NCBI RefSeq assembly: GCF_954871325.1
Contig: NC_088775.1
Location: forward strand, 21,429,561-21,493,560
Source of the DNA: Gordionus sp. m RMFG-2023
Taxonomy: Eukaryota > Nematomorpha > Gordioida > Chordodea > Parachordodidae
Reading direction: 5' to 3'
Length of the DNA: 64,000 bases
The position numbers and the translations under genes are program-made. This document shows positions 37,501 to 49,500 of this stretch, in pieces. Numbering within the stretch: position 1 is the first letter of the stretch; each line of letters opens with the position of its first letter. The notes beneath the pieces were generated by a model. It did no database searches, was not told where the DNA came from, and saw only the letters and a list, made by a program, of their open reading frames with translations.

Positions 37501-40500
37501 TCTATCACGAGGAAGATTATTATTGATATATAATAATAAGTCAATCAAAATTTTTCCCACAAAATGGCGTATACATTTGATTATGATGTGCGCTAGCGGT
37601 CTGCATTGGGCTGGTTTTAGGTCCAAAAGCCCTCCCACCCAATGTTTTAAAAATTTTTAACCCGCCCATAGTTTTCAAAAAAATATATACCCACCCGTCC
37701 TGCATATTTGTCTTAAATCTCTTACTAGCCCGCCCGCCCATTATTTATAAAAATTTTTTAACCCAAGACCACTTATAAAGTTTAATTATGCCATTCTTTC
37801 AATTTTTTAAGCATCTAATAAAAATATTTCAGCATTACACCTCTACAAAGTTTATAATTTAGGTAAATAATTTATGCATAAAAAAATAATAATTTAAATT
37901 ATGGACAATTTATTTGATCAAATGGTATATTTATGAAAAAAATATTAATATAAAATTGACATTATATGTAATTATAATGCAAAAATAACAAGAATCGACA
38001 TTGGATTCAAGCACGTTCTTCTTTATTCTAAAAACCTTCCAGCAATGCTTAATCCTCGTTCAGAAGGAGCACTAGTTACAGGAATTGTTAATATTTTTCT
38101 TGCTAATAGCTTTGGCGAATCTCCTTGTCTTTTCCACCAAAGTAGGATATCCTTTTGAAATATATCCTCTTCCTCAAGTGAGATCTTTAAATAAAAGTGA
38201 AACCAATAATAATAAATTTAAAAAAGTAATTTAAAATTTAAATTTTGTAATATACAGCTTAAAATTTTGCTAAATTATCCATATCAAAACTGGTTTCTTT
38301 AAGATTTAAATATTTTGTTATGTCATTAGGTACAATACACTCTTCTGTAACAACCTCATCCTCCCATCTGTTGGGGTTTAATTTTGATGCGGATGCTATT
38401 TATTTCAAACATTGAATTTAATATAGCTAAGCGATTTTATAATTTATTAATACCCTTTAATTGGATTCTCTTTGCTTTTGGGGAAAAGGATAAAATTAGA
38501 TTTTCATCCACGTCGATGTTATATTCTTCGATGCAAATCAAATCCTACATGTTTTCAATATGTTTTAATTTCTTTCGACGTCATACTCATTTGTCGGAAT
38601 TTTGGTATTAAAAATGTTGAAATTTTATGAAGCATATGGATTTCAAATTTTTCAATTATAATATTTTTAGCTTATTTCTTTTTCACAATTTGTTTTTCCC
38701 ATTATATCCATATTTATTTGATTATGAAAAAGTTTTATTGTTGTTTATTACATAATATAGTTAGGTAAGTGTTCTTCACTTAAAAAAACGATTGGTACAA
38801 TAAAAAAAGAAATATTGTTATTGATCATTTAAATAATTATGATTTATCTTTAGTTTGTTTTTGAATAAAAATTTTAAATTTCTTTAACCCGCCCGCCCAT
38901 TGTTTAAATTTCTTAACCCGAACACCCACCCGCCCATAGTTTCAAAATTTTTTAACCCGCCCGCCGGCCCATTCTCGAAAATTTTTTTACCCGTGGGCGG
39001 GCTGTGCGCTATCATCATTTGAATAAAATTGTAGGGGGGTAGTTTTTACATTGTTTTTGTTTTGATTTTTTTGAATTTTTATAGACTCATTTTTACTTTA
39101 ATATATAAAAGCAGAAGGCTTCCGATAAATTTTTTGTTGACCTGGCCTGATTATTATTTTGCGACCTCGCCAGGAATTATATAAGTTTCGTAATTTTCAA
39201 TATGACTATTTAGTCCCACAGCCTGGATTTATTTTTAAAATTTTTAACGGACTTTTGATCCGGGCCTACATGTCTGTAATATCGATTGATGATGTTTGTC
39301 AATATATCCAATTCAATATCAAACATTTTAAAATAAAATATATTTATTTTTCAATAAATTATGCTATTGTTTTTTTTATTGCGAATTTTATAATATTTTT
39401 GACATTTTATACTATTTGAATTTAATAAAATTAGCAAATATTTAAAAAAATTTTTTATAGCATATTTAATATTTCCTTGACATAAATGTCATAGGGGTGA
39501 AGCAAATTTAATTAGAAATTTTAAAAACTTATATCATTTATAGTGCACATTTTTTAATTTTGATAAATATATTATTTTAGTGGAATCATCCAGCATGTAT
39601 AGAGTACCTACCCTCTGAATTTCAAACAATGATGAGTTTTTGTAAATTTATCCTAAAATTTTTGTTTAAAAATTTATATAAATTCAAGGTAGTTCACAAG
39701 TTCATAGCAAATCTGTTTGATAATTATAGGGTAGATGTTCTTTCAATGTTAAAATTTTTAACAAAACGCTCGTTATAAAGGACAGTTTTAAAGATTTGTT
39801 AAAATCCTACGACATTATATGTCTAACAAATTAAATCAACTTATATTAGAATGGCAACGTTGATGAGAGGACAAAAAGAAGGGTTGGAATATCTGGAAAG
39901 CGTGAGACAACATATGTCAAGGCTGCCTAACATTGACCCCAACCAGCCATCCATCTTAATATCAGGCTTTCCCAATGTTGGGAAGTCTAGTTTTATGAAT
40001 AGGGTAATATTTTTAATTTTCCTTAATCTTATTCAAATCGCATATTTTTGGTGTTTTTTAAAATACAATATACGCAAGTATTTGAACTATTAATTATAAT
40101 TTTTCGGTTATTCAAACAATTTTTTATTTATTTTTCTTAATAAATTATAATAAAAAATCAGAAATTTTTATCTTCAATTTTATCTTATACTAAACACTTT
40201 CTTATAAATACTATTACATTTTTTTAAGCGGTGCTTAAACTTTTGAGCGCCGAAAGGGGGGGGGGATTATATATAAACTTAAAAGCTGAAGGAGGGGTCA
40301 TTTGATGAAGGGATATTTTTTAATTATCATATTATTAGATATTATAAATATTCATATTAATATTTATAATTATTAAGTAAAGATATTAATTAAACACTGG
40401 GACTGGGAGCACACATTCGAATCAAATACCCCCTCCTTCCACAAACCATTAGCTAACCATTCTAACTTATATTTATAAAATAATTTTGATTTCCTTTGCC

Positions 40501-43500
40501 AGATCACGAGGGCCGATGTCGAGGTACAACCTTATGCCTTCACCACTAAATCACTCTATGTTGGGCACACTGACCATAATTATCTTAAATGGCAGGTTCG
40601 ATATTATTGATTATTTCTGAGGTTGGGGAGGGGCACAAGTTTACAAATTGGAAATGAAGTAGGTAGGTATTTGAGTCTTTGGGTATTCATTATTAAAAAC
40701 AAATATATACATAATAATATAGACATGGTATTTTATATGATCAATAAATCAATAGTATTTTAGAAACATTGGAGGAAAATTGGATATTTATAGTAGAGGC
40801 GGACTAACCTCTGAAATTTTTGAAAGAAGTTTTAGTCCCGGGTCATTCCATGTGAAATCAATCACCTTATAACCCGACCATCTCAGATTTTGTTAGAATT
40901 TGGTATTTAAGTTAATAAAGTATTGTAATTGACGAATCCAAAATATTAGACTCTCTATTAGAACCAGAGATATAGGGCTTCAATGTGGTTCAACTTGGTC
41001 ATTTTTCAAAAAAAATGATTTTTTAAAATTGGGATGACTTTTATATTAGATGCACTATGTATATCTATTATGGCTCATTTTATAGTCCTAAGTTCTTGAA
41101 CATATGTTAAATATAATTAATTTTTAGTTTATATATTTTTTTAAATTGCGGTTAAAAATTTGTAATTAATTTTTTAAAATGTTACTAAAAATTTTTCCCC
41201 AAATTTCAGATATATATAAATTAACAGGATAGTGCATAAATTTTGAGTCAGGAATTGGAAGAGATCTTGAAAATCGTTCCTCTAAAAATTCTTGCTCATC
41301 TTGATTTTTTTATGGGATGGGAAAAATAAATATTTTTATATTTTTCTAAGCGAATTTAAAGAATTCATAGGGAGATTTTATTTGAATATCATAAGGACGT
41401 TGTAAACTGGCCCGTGCAGCCAGCAAACATTTTTCCCATGGGCAGTAGGAAAAAAATGCCACTCTGCTGGGATGGCGAAGTCTACTTGATGATAACACAA
41501 ATTTATAAAATTTTTCCTATTTTTATATTTCTCCGCGGACCCATCGGAATAATAATAAATGTATTTTTTTAGTAGAAATTTATTTAATGTTACTAATCTC
41601 CACATAATCGTAGTTCACCTGAAGTTTTACGTATCACTACCAGTTTGTCAATATTCACATTACCATTATATTTGTATTTATTGTTGATCATATTAATTTT
41701 TACATTCGTTGGTAAAAGTTAAATTCTATAATCTACGGAAATCCAAATAGGCTGTATAAATCACGATAAGTCAAATTCTATAAAAATTCTATAATCCAGC
41801 ATCAATCATTTTGATAGTGCCCTTTATCATTATCATAAATTCTATAACTTTGTTTAACTTTAACGGTTGAGCTTCGTCTTTAGTATCAGGGTATCGTAAA
41901 CATAGTTCTCCGGCGATTAATTGATCGCGAATTCTTATCTTCAAATTCGCATCTTCGGGCTAGCTCCTTTATAGTTTTTAAATAACTCAAAACGGATTCT
42001 GTAGGCCCGCGACTGTTTTTAAATACTCAAAAAGGATTCTGTAGGCCCGCGACTAATCTAATAAAATCAATTCTAGATGCCAGAACAGTTTTATCTTTAT
42101 AAGTTGTTTTCAATTTTGGTATATCTGCCCATATTTTCTTAGGAAGAGTAATTCTTTCTTTTTTTTCAGTTAATATTTATTCCTCCATAAGCTATAAGTA
42201 ATTTTTTCAAAGTGACGTCAGTTTGAGGAATATTTTTTTTTGTCCATAGTCGTCAATAGAAAATTTTGAGGGTATTTTATGTGTCTATAGTCGTACGTGT
42301 AGCCCATTTATCTCTTATCTTTTCATAATTTCTAAACAAATATATTATTTTTTTCATAAACTGAAATTTTTTTTTATAATTCTATATAATATTTAACTTG
42401 ACCGAAGATCGAAAACCGCGCGACTTTTTTTTTACCTCGTCGCCAAATATAATATTGAAAGTTTAAAAACAATAATGAATTTTTATTTGTAATTCTTTTG
42501 CATATATACATTTATATAATTATCCAATTTAACTTCTAATAATATGCAATTTGATTAACCTCGATAATATAATATTACATGTCGGAAAGTTATAATAATA
42601 TAATACACAAATAACGTCCTTTTAAAATATATAACATCCTTTTAAAATATATAACGTAACCTTTTGAATAAATACGATATTCAAATATAACAATCACAGA
42701 TAACCAATAATGATCTTGCTCTAAATTATGTCGAATTTTGATGTTTTCGATATAAATATTGTAAGATTATATTCACTATAATTTTAATAAATACCCTTTA
42801 AAAGATTACAAGTTATTTATTTTCCAATATCCGATTGATTGTATTTTATAAAAAATTGCGAGTTTATATATAAAAAATTTGCTATGCAAAAACAAAACAT
42901 TTTCTATGCAAAATAACAATAATCTATAATATTATTCGTACATAGACGTTCGTTAATAATCATGGGTTTTTATGTTCAAATAAAAAAAATTTGTTTATGC
43001 AAAATTTTAAAAAAAAGTAAGTTCATTACAGATAACTTAAATATTCATCTATCATTTAAATATTCAAATCATAACATAAAAAAAATATATCTTTTTTTTT
43101 AATAACTTCAACACCTTCGCACTTCTACTTAATTCTACCCCTCATACATTGTTCCCTTGTCCTACCACAGGTTCGTCCTCCTGTACCGCTAACATTTGAT
43201 TGTTGGTGCTAATAGTGGGACATCTCCGTAAAATATGATCCCCTCCACAAAACCAGCAAGCCATTCTTCTTCGGGACCCCATTCCCGTTCCCTTCTACGA
43301 TTATACGATCTGCTTGTGGGTCTATCTGCCGTCATCTCTCCATACCTGATCTGGGCCTCCTCTCTGGCGGCATCGATCCATCTTCTCGATTCAGCGGATC
43401 CGTCAACCATTCTAATTTCGATCTTCAAAATATAGTTTCCCACTCGCACGTATGACGCCATCTATCACGGACTAAAGCTGAAAATATACTATATTTATCA

Positions 43501-46500
43501 TGTATTTATCTCTTATAATTCAACCGCTAATTCTCAATACTCTTAATCATTCTCGTATTACCTATGCCTCTCTCATTCTTTTTTATCAACTTGTTCATAC
43601 CTTCTAGTGTACTTAATATGTAACATTCTGATTATCGTCATTCTCGCAGACTTGTTAAAGGAGCAATTTAATTATGCCTATCAGCATTCTCGACATTCTG
43701 ATTCTCATAATCCTCGCAGACGTGTTAAAAACAAATCGATTATGTCTATCAGCATGCTCTACATTCTGATTCTCATAATTCTCGCAGACTTGTTAAAAAA
43801 AACAAATCAATTATGTCTATCAGCATTCTCTACATTCTGATTCTCATAATTCTCGCAGACTTGTTCAAAACAAATCAATTATGTCTATCAGCATTTTCTA
43901 CATTCTGATTCTCATAATTCTCGCAGACTTGTTCAAAACAAATCAATTATGTCTATCAGCATTCTCAACATTTCAGTAATTTAATCGATTTACAACGCCA
44001 TTTATCACTAATCTAGACACCTAGGTCTTAATTGCTTAATATGCCTCGAAACTACTCCTATTCTTCCTTCAATTTCTACTTCTACCTTCTTGCTCCCTAT
44101 ATTCTTCTTCACTATACCTTTCCCCCATTTAAATGGGCCATCAAAAAGTAATATCCAAACTAGGCTTCCGATCTTAAATCTGTCATTAATTATAACTTCT
44201 TTCTGTTCTATTCTTTCTTTCAGAAAATCTAATTCAGTTCTGGTTTTTCTACCTAAAAATATCTCTGCTGGTGAGTATCCTTTGTTTCTCTTGGTATTGT
44301 TGTACGCTAATAGTAATAACCACCATTTTCCTTCTCCATATTTTTCCTTTTTTAACCAACTCTTAACTAGCGCTTTCTCTCCGCTTGTCCATTACTTCTC
44401 GGGTAATGTGGTGGTGCTAATAAATGTTTAATCTTCCATCTATCACAAAATTTGTCAAAATCTCTGCTTATAAATGCTGGACCACCATCTGATACTAAGG
44501 TCTTCATTAATCCATATTTACTTACGAAGTCTCTTACCTTATTCAAAGCTACTTTCGTCGTCAGACTTGATACCGGCTGACAATCTATCCATTTCGAACC
44601 TGCATCTACCATTATAAAATATTTCTTCCTTTCATATTCTAAAAAATCTACGTGTATTCTTTCACAGGGTACGTCTGTTTCTGGCCATTTATCTCCCCTA
44701 ACTTTTGCAGGTACATTCGCACACTTATTACATGTTTCACAACTCTTAGATAATTCTTCAATTTCATTATTCATTCTGGGCCACCAAATGTATTCCCTCG
44801 CTTTATTCTTCATTCTTTCTATGCCCTGATGTCCTGTATGTACGGCTGCTAACATGTCCTTCCTTAACCTACTTGGTATCACTAAACGATATCCTCTCAT
44901 TAAACAATTGTCTTCTATATTCAATTCACCTCTACTGTTCTTAAAGGCCTGGTCTCTATCTTCCCATTCTTTATCTCTCTTCAAACAGGCTCTAATTCTC
45001 ATTAATTCTTCATCCTGCTGAGAAATCTTGTCTACAAGCTCTAAAGTTATCGGTCTTTCTCTTGTGTCTATCCTTAAAGCTCTTATCACATTACAATTTA
45101 GTTCATCTTCTTCACTATATTCTAAAATATTTATCATTGGCTCTATTTCCTTGTCCTCCTCTAAGTCCTTATCCCATAATCTCGATAATATATCTGGTAA
45201 ACAATTTTGTTTGCCTGCTCTGAATCTTATTTCGAAATCAAAATTCCCTAACAACATCAACCATTTCTGTAACCTTGGAGACATCATCAACTCATTATTA
45301 TCTCTTTTAAAAAGCCCTACCAGCGGTTTGTGGTCTGTATATAATACAAATCTCCGGCCTAACAAATACTCTCTACATTTGGTCAAACCAAACCTGACTG
45401 CTAAGGCTTCCCTTTCTATAGTTGAATAATTTCTTTCAGCCTTATTAAACTGTCTAGACACAAATATTAGCACCACCACATTACCCCTGAAGTAATGGAC
45501 AAGCGGAGAGAATGGTAGCGCTAGTTAAGAGTTGGTTAAAAAAGGAAAAATATGGAGAAGGAAAATGGTGATTATTACTATTAGCGTGCAACAATACCAA
45601 GAGAAGCAAAGGATACTCACCAGCAGAGATATTTTTAGGTAGAAAAACCAGAACTGAATTAGATTTTCTGAAAGAAAGAATAGAACAGAAAGAATTTATA
45701 ATTAATGACAGATTTAAGATCGGAAGCCTAGTTTGGATACTACTTTTTGATGGCCCATTTAAATGGGGTAAAGGTATAGTGAAAAAGAATATAGGGAGCA
45801 AGAATGTAGAAGTAGAAATTGAAGGAAGAATAGGAGTAGTTTCGAGGCATATTAAGCAATTAAGACCTAGGTGTCTAGATTAGTGATAAATGGCGTTGTA
45901 AATCGATTAAATTACTGAAATGTTGAGAATGCTGATAGACATAATTGATTTGTTTTGAACAAGTCTGCGAGAATTATGAGAATCAGAATGTAGAAAATGC
46001 TGATAGACATAATTGATTTGTTTTGAACAAGTCTGCGAGAATTATGAGAATCAGAATGTAGAAAATGCTGATAGACATAATTGATTTGTTTTGAACAAGT
46101 CTGCGAGAATTAGAATGTAGAGAATGCTGATAGACATAATTGATTTGTTTTTTTTAACAAGTCTGCGAGAATTATGAGAATCAGAATGTAGAGCATGCTG
46201 ATAGACATAATCGATTTGTTTTTAAGTCTGCGAGGATTATGAGAATCAGAATGTAGAGAATGCTGATAGGCATAATTAAATTGCTCCTTTAACAAGTCTG
46301 CGAGAATGACGATAATCAGAATGTGACATATCAAGTACACTAGAAGGTATGAACAAGTTGATAAAAAAGAATGAGAGAGGCATAGGTAATACGAGAATGA
46401 TTAAGAGTATTGAGAATTAGGAAACGGTTGAATTATAAGAGATAAATACATGATAAATATAGTATATTTTCAGCTTTAGTCCGTGATAGATGGCGTCATA

Positions 46501-49500
46501 CGTGCGAGTGGGAAACTATATTTTGAAGATCGAAATTAGAATGGTTGACGGATCCGCTGAATCGAGAAGATGGATCGATGCCGCCAGAGAGGAGGCCCAG
46601 ATCAGATATGGAGAGATGACGGCAGATAGACCTACAAGCAGATCGTATAATCGTAGAAGGGAACGGGAATGGGGATCCCGAAGAAGAATGGCTTGCTGGT
46701 TTTGTGGAGGGGATCATATTTTACGGAGATGTCCCACTATTAGCACCAACAATCAAATGTTAGCGGTACAGGAGGACTAACCTGTGGTAGAACAAGGGAA
46801 CAATGTATGAGGGGTAGAATTAAGTAGAAGTGCGAAGGTGTTGAAGTTATTTAAAAAAAAGATATATATTTTTTTTAATAACTTCAACAAATTGTTTTTA
46901 AGATTCTGATGGAATCTCTTTTGCTGTTCAGTAATAAAAGCATGGCGAATCAAAATAAAATTTTTTAAATAAGTAATTAAGAAATTCTCAGCTGTTTGCG
47001 TTTGGGTCTCTAGACTGGTTCTATCTACAGATATCCATTGCTTGAACGTTATACTGTATATAACATGTGATAAATTTTATAATTTAGCCCTTAATGCTTG
47101 GTTCGCAGGACATTCATGACATTCGCCAAAATAACAGGCTGGCAGGGGAGGATTGCAAATCATTTTTGGAATTATGTCTTTGTAAGTCTTTATATCAAAA
47201 TCTTTAATTTTTGTTAAAGTAGCTAAATTGCTACCTATTATTAGCAACTTAACATTCTGATGGATTAGGCAGACACAAACCGAGTGAGTGCCACTTGAAC
47301 CTGGCATTATGCAATTTTTAGGGCACAATTAGGTGAATTTTGAAAAATTTTAAGAGAAGAGTAGATAGTTTTAAAATTTATATAGATAAATTATTAAGAA
47401 TTAACCGTTCTTGAACATTAATACTTTCATCATTTCCAATTATAGAAAGGCAATCTTTTTTTCAGGCAGTAATCTACTATATTCATCGTTTAAATAGAAA
47501 CTTTTTACAACGTCAACTGTGCTCTGATCTATGGTTTTACCTGCCTTGGGATTAGGAGTTGAAAGAATCACCATTTGACCAAGTATGAATTTTGATTACG
47601 GATCATATAAAACGAAGCATTAAATTGTTTTTTAATTTTGTGAATGCTCCAATTTGGAGGTTATGTCGTTAATAATTGATATTTTTGTGTTTTTGACAAT
47701 AATGGATAATTATTTTTCATATGAATTATCAAATCGTCGCTACCAGTTGTATTCATTTTTGGTTGAAGAATTTTGCCAATAGCTGTTGAAATTCTGCTGA
47801 GCTTTTTCTTGGGATATCCTTTTTCTCTTAGTCTCTTTTTTTTATTAGAGAATGGCCCCATTTTATTTAAAGTAGAATTTAAGGATTCTAAGTGTAAGGA
47901 GTTGCGCATTGTCGTTATTAATTGGATAATCATTTTCTATATCAGTGGAGTTTAAGAAATTATTTGAAGTTGTAGGGATGTTGCTACCTCTAAAATTGGA
48001 ATACTATTCTTCTTTTTATATAAAAATTTGCGACACTTAGGACAAATATATTTATTCTCCTAATTTTATGATACATTGTCATCCAAATCGTCACTTTTCT
48101 TAAACCTTTTTTGAAATAGTGATTTGGAAGATTCAATGGATTTGTACTAAACATATTAATAAAATATTAATTTATTTTAGAAATTATAAATTATAAATTT
48201 TAGGAAAAAGTAACAGATAAAAAAATCGATAAATTATTGGAAAAAATAATTAATGCTTAATAAATTTTATTATCTATAAATTAAATTCAAGGAAATTTAA
48301 TTAAAATTATTTTAAATATTTTTATTATATGCTTACTATTAATTATTAGAAAAATATTTTATTATGGAATAAAAAAATTCTTAGATTGACTTATATTGTT
48401 AAAATTGATTTTTTAAATTACTTACGCTATCTAGCGGATTTTTTGAAAATGAGATTTTTCTTAATTAATTTTTTTGGCCACATTCTGAAATTTTTTATAT
48501 TAACAGTTCTTGGTACTCTTTACAAAATATCTGAAATTTGGAAAAAAAAATTTAGTCTAAGATTTTAAAAAATTAATTACAAATTTTTAACCGCAATTTA
48601 AAAAAAATATATAAACTAAAAATTAATTTTATTTAACATACGTTCAAGAACTTAGGGCTATAAAATGAGCCATATAGATATACATAGTGCATCTAATATA
48701 AAAGTCATCCCTTTTAAAAATCATTTTTTTCGAAAAATGACCAAGCTGAGCCACTTTGAAGCCCTATATCTCTGGTTCTAATAGAGAGAGTCTAATATTT
48801 TGGACTCGTCAATTACAATACTTTATTAACTTAAATACCAAATTAACAAAATCTGAGATGGTCGGGTTGTAAAGTGATTGATTTGACATGGAATGACCCA
48901 TCCCAGATTTTATAAAGTTGATTAAATGGATGAAATTACGATTACAAAAAATATAAATAAAATAGAACGAAAAGACCAACATAGAAACATGTTACTTTTT
49001 ATTTAATGTTTATTTAGTATTTATCGAGCTTTTTATAATAATAAAATAAACTCAGGTTATTGACACCCCTGGTATATTAGACAAACCTCTTGAACAGAGA
49101 AATACTATCGAAATGCAGGCCATAACCGCCTTAGCCCACATAAAGGCTATAGTACTCTACTTTCTTGACGTGTCGGAGACATGTGGCTACTCGTTGCAAG
49201 ATCAGGTTAGCATTTTATTAGAACTGTTGATTGATTTTAAAAGTAGAAATATTTTTATTTTTATAGGGTAAAACAGGTTTATTGCATCTAAAGTAGAGGT
49301 CTGCATTACCCAATGTTTTAAAAAAATTTTAACCCGCCAACCCTACCCGCCCATATTTTAAAAAAAAATATACCCGCCCGCCCCGCCCATTTGTCTAAAA
49401 TTCCTTACCCGCCCGCCCATTAGTCTAAAAATTTTTACCCGCCCGCTCATTTATAAAAAATTTTAACCCAAGTAAATTTAATAATAGCCATTCTTTCAAT

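Larger units (their letters stand above)
43113..44423 (-). repeat. Left arm of a 1.3-1.4 kb palindrome
   Basis: It is an inverted copy of 45466-46860. It holds the integrase tail, minisatellite and zinc-knuckle ORF in minus orientation. The arms differ mainly in minisatellite copy number and a few percent of bases. Confidence 0.93.
45466..46860 (+). repeat. Right arm of the palindrome
   Basis: It is the inverse of 43113-44423. The inner edges of both arms share TAATGTGGTGGTGCTAATA, where the inverted copy joins the RNase H segment. Confidence 0.93.
41630..46889 (-). mobile_element. Rearranged Ty3/gypsy-type LTR fossil, about 5.3 kb
   Basis: The parts on the minus strand, from right to left, are: a short scrap of LTR start at 46889; an inverted arm (45466-46860); RNase H and integrase (45479-44370); the integrase tail; a 68-bp minisatellite; a zinc-knuckle ORF; an LTR (about 43113-42446); a PBS-like TTGGCGACGAGG; and a gag-like relic (about 42250-41870). 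An LTR followed directly by PBS and gag but lying after pol means the copy is permuted, as from a one-LTR circle or a collapsed tandem. It is broken and incomplete, with no full LTR pair. It lies inside the transposase gene of the 8-kb transposon, so it is the younger of the two. Confidence 0.8.
40840..48899 (-). mobile_element. 8.06-kb DNA transposon with 340-bp TIRs, split by a gypsy fossil
   Basis: The segments 40840-41180 and 48563-48899 are inverted copies, about 95% alike by eye, both starting GGGTCATTCCATG at the outer edge. Minus-strand transposase pieces lie inside. About 5.3 kb in the middle (41.63-46.89 kb) is a gypsy-type insertion, so the original transposon was roughly 2.8 kb or longer. 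Flanks (GTCCC on the left, ATCCC on the right) do not give a clear target duplication. It fills nearly all of NOG1 intron 5. The superfamily is not assigned with certainty. Confidence 0.85.

Noticed and set aside
39851-40093. ATG at 39851 as the NOG1 start
   Set aside because: The reading matches the middle of the protein (human RMCTVIKRQ region), and upstream exons at 31.5-32.1 kb supply the true N-terminus.
43235-43435. 66-codon plus-strand ORF (and its mirror at 46496-46717)
   Set aside because: Both are antisense shadows of the zinc-knuckle ORF in the palindrome arms.
45028-45429. 133-codon plus-strand ORF
   Set aside because: It is the opposite-strand shadow of the RNase H and integrase piece.
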